Assembly: GCA_030052355.1 (NCBI GenBank)
Contig: JASIGS010000523.1
Location: forward strand, 1 to 14,315
Source of the DNA: Streptosporangiaceae bacterium
Lineage (GTDB): Bacteria > Actinomycetota > Actinomycetes > Streptosporangiales > Streptosporangiaceae
Reading direction: 5' to 3'
DNA length: 14,315 nt
Below are positions 13,402 through 14,315 of the stretch, one piece after another (the first letter of the stretch is position 1; each line of letters begins with the position of its first letter). A program made the translations under genes and the position numbers. The notes beneath the pieces are model-generated. The model worked only from the letters and a program-made list of their open reading frames with translations, ran no database searches and was not told the DNA's origin.

Positions 13402-13905
13402 CTGAACCGGCATCCTCGGCGCCGAGCGGCAGCCGGCGCGGCCGCTGCGGCCATCACGATCGGTTGCCTGGGTACGGCTGCAGCGAGCGCCGGGACGACG
13501 GCGGCGCGGACGGAGCACTTCCAGGAGGTCGCCACGTCGCCGATATCCAACAAGGCAAACGTCATCGCCTACGGCGCGTTCACCGCGGCGGGCACCGACA
13601 CCGAGCACGCGAACGGCACCGACACCTTCAGCTTCCCGGGCGGAAGCTTCCTGGCCGCGCTGACCTACACGGGCCAGGCGCAGCACCTCAACAAGACGAC
13701 CTGCCTGGTGACGCAGACCGTCCGCGTTACCTACGAGATCAGTCACGGGACCGGCAAGTTCGCCGGGATCAGCGGATCCGGTCGCGCGACGGTGTCCGAC
13801 CTGCAGATAGCGGCCCGCAACTCGCGCGGCGTGTGTTCGCTCAGCAAGCCGCCGGCAGCCCAGCAAGTCGTCGCCTACGGCCACGGGCCCATCAGCCTGC
13901 CCTAG
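13402..13905 (+). CDS. Exported beta-rich protein with missing start (possible pseudogene)
   Basis: The frame ending at the TAG at 13905 reads as a secreted protein. It begins with NRHPRRR, then a hydrophobic run (AAAAAITIGCLGTAAASA) like a signal peptide. The mature part has EHFQEVAT, AGTDTEHANGTDTFSFPGGS, YEISHGTGKFAGISGSG and a final QVVAYGHGPISLP. The GTGKFAGISGSG segment recalls secreted beta-barrel proteins of the allene-oxide-cyclase/dirigent-like type, though that is uncertain. No ATG, GTG or TTG lies between the in-frame TGA (13396-13398) and the signal region; CTG at 13402 is used here only as the leftmost candidate. An ATG at 13363 is in frame but stops at that TGA. A nonsense mutation, a truncation or a rare start are all possible. 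A GTG at 13708 would give only the last 65 residues. Confidence 0.6.
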   Translation: MNRHPRRRAAAGAAAAAITIGCLGTAAASAGTTAARTEHFQEVATSPISNKANVIAYGAFTAAGTDTEHANGTDTFSFPGGSFLAALTYTGQAQHLNKTTCLVTQTVRVTYEISHGTGKFAGISGSGRATVSDLQIAARNSRGVCSLSKPPAAQQVVAYGHGPISLP

Positions 13906-13930
13906 GACAAATCAGCACCTTGCGCCCTTT

Positions 13931-13979
13931 TGCTGCCGACGGCAGAGATCCCGCCGGCACCAAGAGGGCCTTCTGCCGG
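13931..13979 (+). terminator. Hairpins after the exported beta-rich protein
   Basis: CTGCCGACGGCAG (starting near 13932) is a compact palindrome. Just after it CCGGCA (13954-13959) pairs with TGCCGG (13974-13979), with inner AAG/CTT pairs. Together they could terminate transcription from the upstream gene. Confidence 0.45.
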
Positions 13980-13980
13980 A

Positions 13981-14315
13981 CACCGTGACATTCATGCTTT
14001 GATTCAGCTGCCCCGGTGGTGGCTGGGTCTGACCCGCACCGTGACTGGCCTGGTGCCCTTGAAGTGATCTGTCGGCCTGGCTGCCGCTCGGGGCGGCGTT
14101 AACCGCACCAGCCGGTCGGGCGGACGTGACCTTATAGGAGCCTTGCCGAGCACCGTGAATGTCCTGTCCGCCGTCCCGGCCGGTGGTGCTTCCCCGTACT
14201 GGCTAGCAGGGAGAGGCGGTTCCAGGATGCATGATGAGCAGGCGATTGTCATCGGCGGCGTGGACACCCACGGCCAGGTGCACGTGGCCGCCGCGATCGA
14301 TGGCAGCGGGCGGGA
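13981..14315 (+). mobile_element. IS110-family insertion sequence, left part (cut by window edge)
   Basis: The transposase N-terminus starts at 14227, and the roughly 250 nt before it hold no gene, which is the usual arrangement of the IS110 group: a long non-coding left end and no terminal inverted repeats. In this group the left end encodes a structured bridge RNA that guides target and donor recognition. The exact left boundary cannot be set without an empty site or other copies, and 13981 is only the end of the preceding hairpin. Small inverted repeats such as GGGTctgACCC near 14024 are present. Confidence 0.7.
14227..14315 (+). CDS. IS110-family transposase (N-terminal fragment, cut by window edge)
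   Basis: The first 29 residues are visible. IVIGGVDTHGQVHVAA matches the N-terminal beta-strand of IS110 DEDD transposases, where Asp13 of the VDTH motif is the first catalytic acid. These enzymes have a RuvC-like domain and a C-terminal serine-containing Tnp domain and move a circular intermediate with a bridge RNA. The ATG at 14227 follows AGGGAGAGG (14208-14216) at about 10 nt and CCAGG directly before it. Completeness and activity cannot be judged from the fragment. Confidence 0.85.
   Translation, partial: MHDEQAIVIGGVDTHGQVHVAAAIDGSGR

Noticed and set aside
12771..13988. 405-residue plus-strand open frame over the response regulator
   Set aside because: Opposite a canonical receiver-HTH protein; composition is that of a shadow frame.

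Overview
The window is very GC-rich, with strong G/C bias at third codon positions, many GTG starts, apparently leaderless promoters and GC-rich hairpins without U-tracts. Together with the gene families present this indicates an actinobacterium, probably a soil Streptomyces-like or Streptosporangiales-like organism. The genus cannot be fixed from the sequence alone.

Left part (1-3141). The 5' part of an archaeal-type aspartyl-tRNA synthetase gene runs off the left edge on the minus strand. Its roughly 300-nt leader is a T-box riboswitch with a recognisable antisequestrator, distal stem I and a GAC (Asp) specifier, so charging of tRNA-Asp probably controls translation of the synthetase. Divergent from it is a two-gene unit: a PaiB-type FMN-binding regulator and a CPA1-type Na+/H+ antiporter, 4 nt apart.

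Region 3170-4610. A MarR regulator and a YceI lipocalin-like protein are divergent. Their promoters share one -35 region, and the yceI start region carries a perfect 14-bp palindrome plus repeated TTGGTTGA boxes, so the pair looks like a self-contained regulatory unit. Downstream of yceI are two hairpins flanking a 35-bp tandem repeat.

Region 4611-6173. An ambiguous region, a class I SAM methyltransferase, and a small Cys-rich protein on the opposite strand.

Region 6409-11604 is the most interesting part. It holds an ECF-type sigma factor, a tightly coupled 151-residue partner, a convergent 879-residue TPR-CHAT (caspase-like) protein with an intact His/Cys dyad, and a divergent cytosolic subtilisin-like protease with an intact Asp/His/Ser triad. 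The combination suggests an intracellular protease-controlled sigma-factor response. The logic (not the homology of every part) recalls TPR-CHAT/sigma systems seen with type III-E CRISPR, but there is no CRISPR component here.

Right part (11611-14315). Three consecutive strong hairpins lie between the subtilase gene and a minus-strand exported protein with a GH25-like C-terminus. Next come an orphan NarL/LuxR response regulator, an exported beta-rich protein whose reading frame lacks a normal start codon, and the beginning of an IS110-family insertion sequence that runs off the right edge with its non-coding left end.
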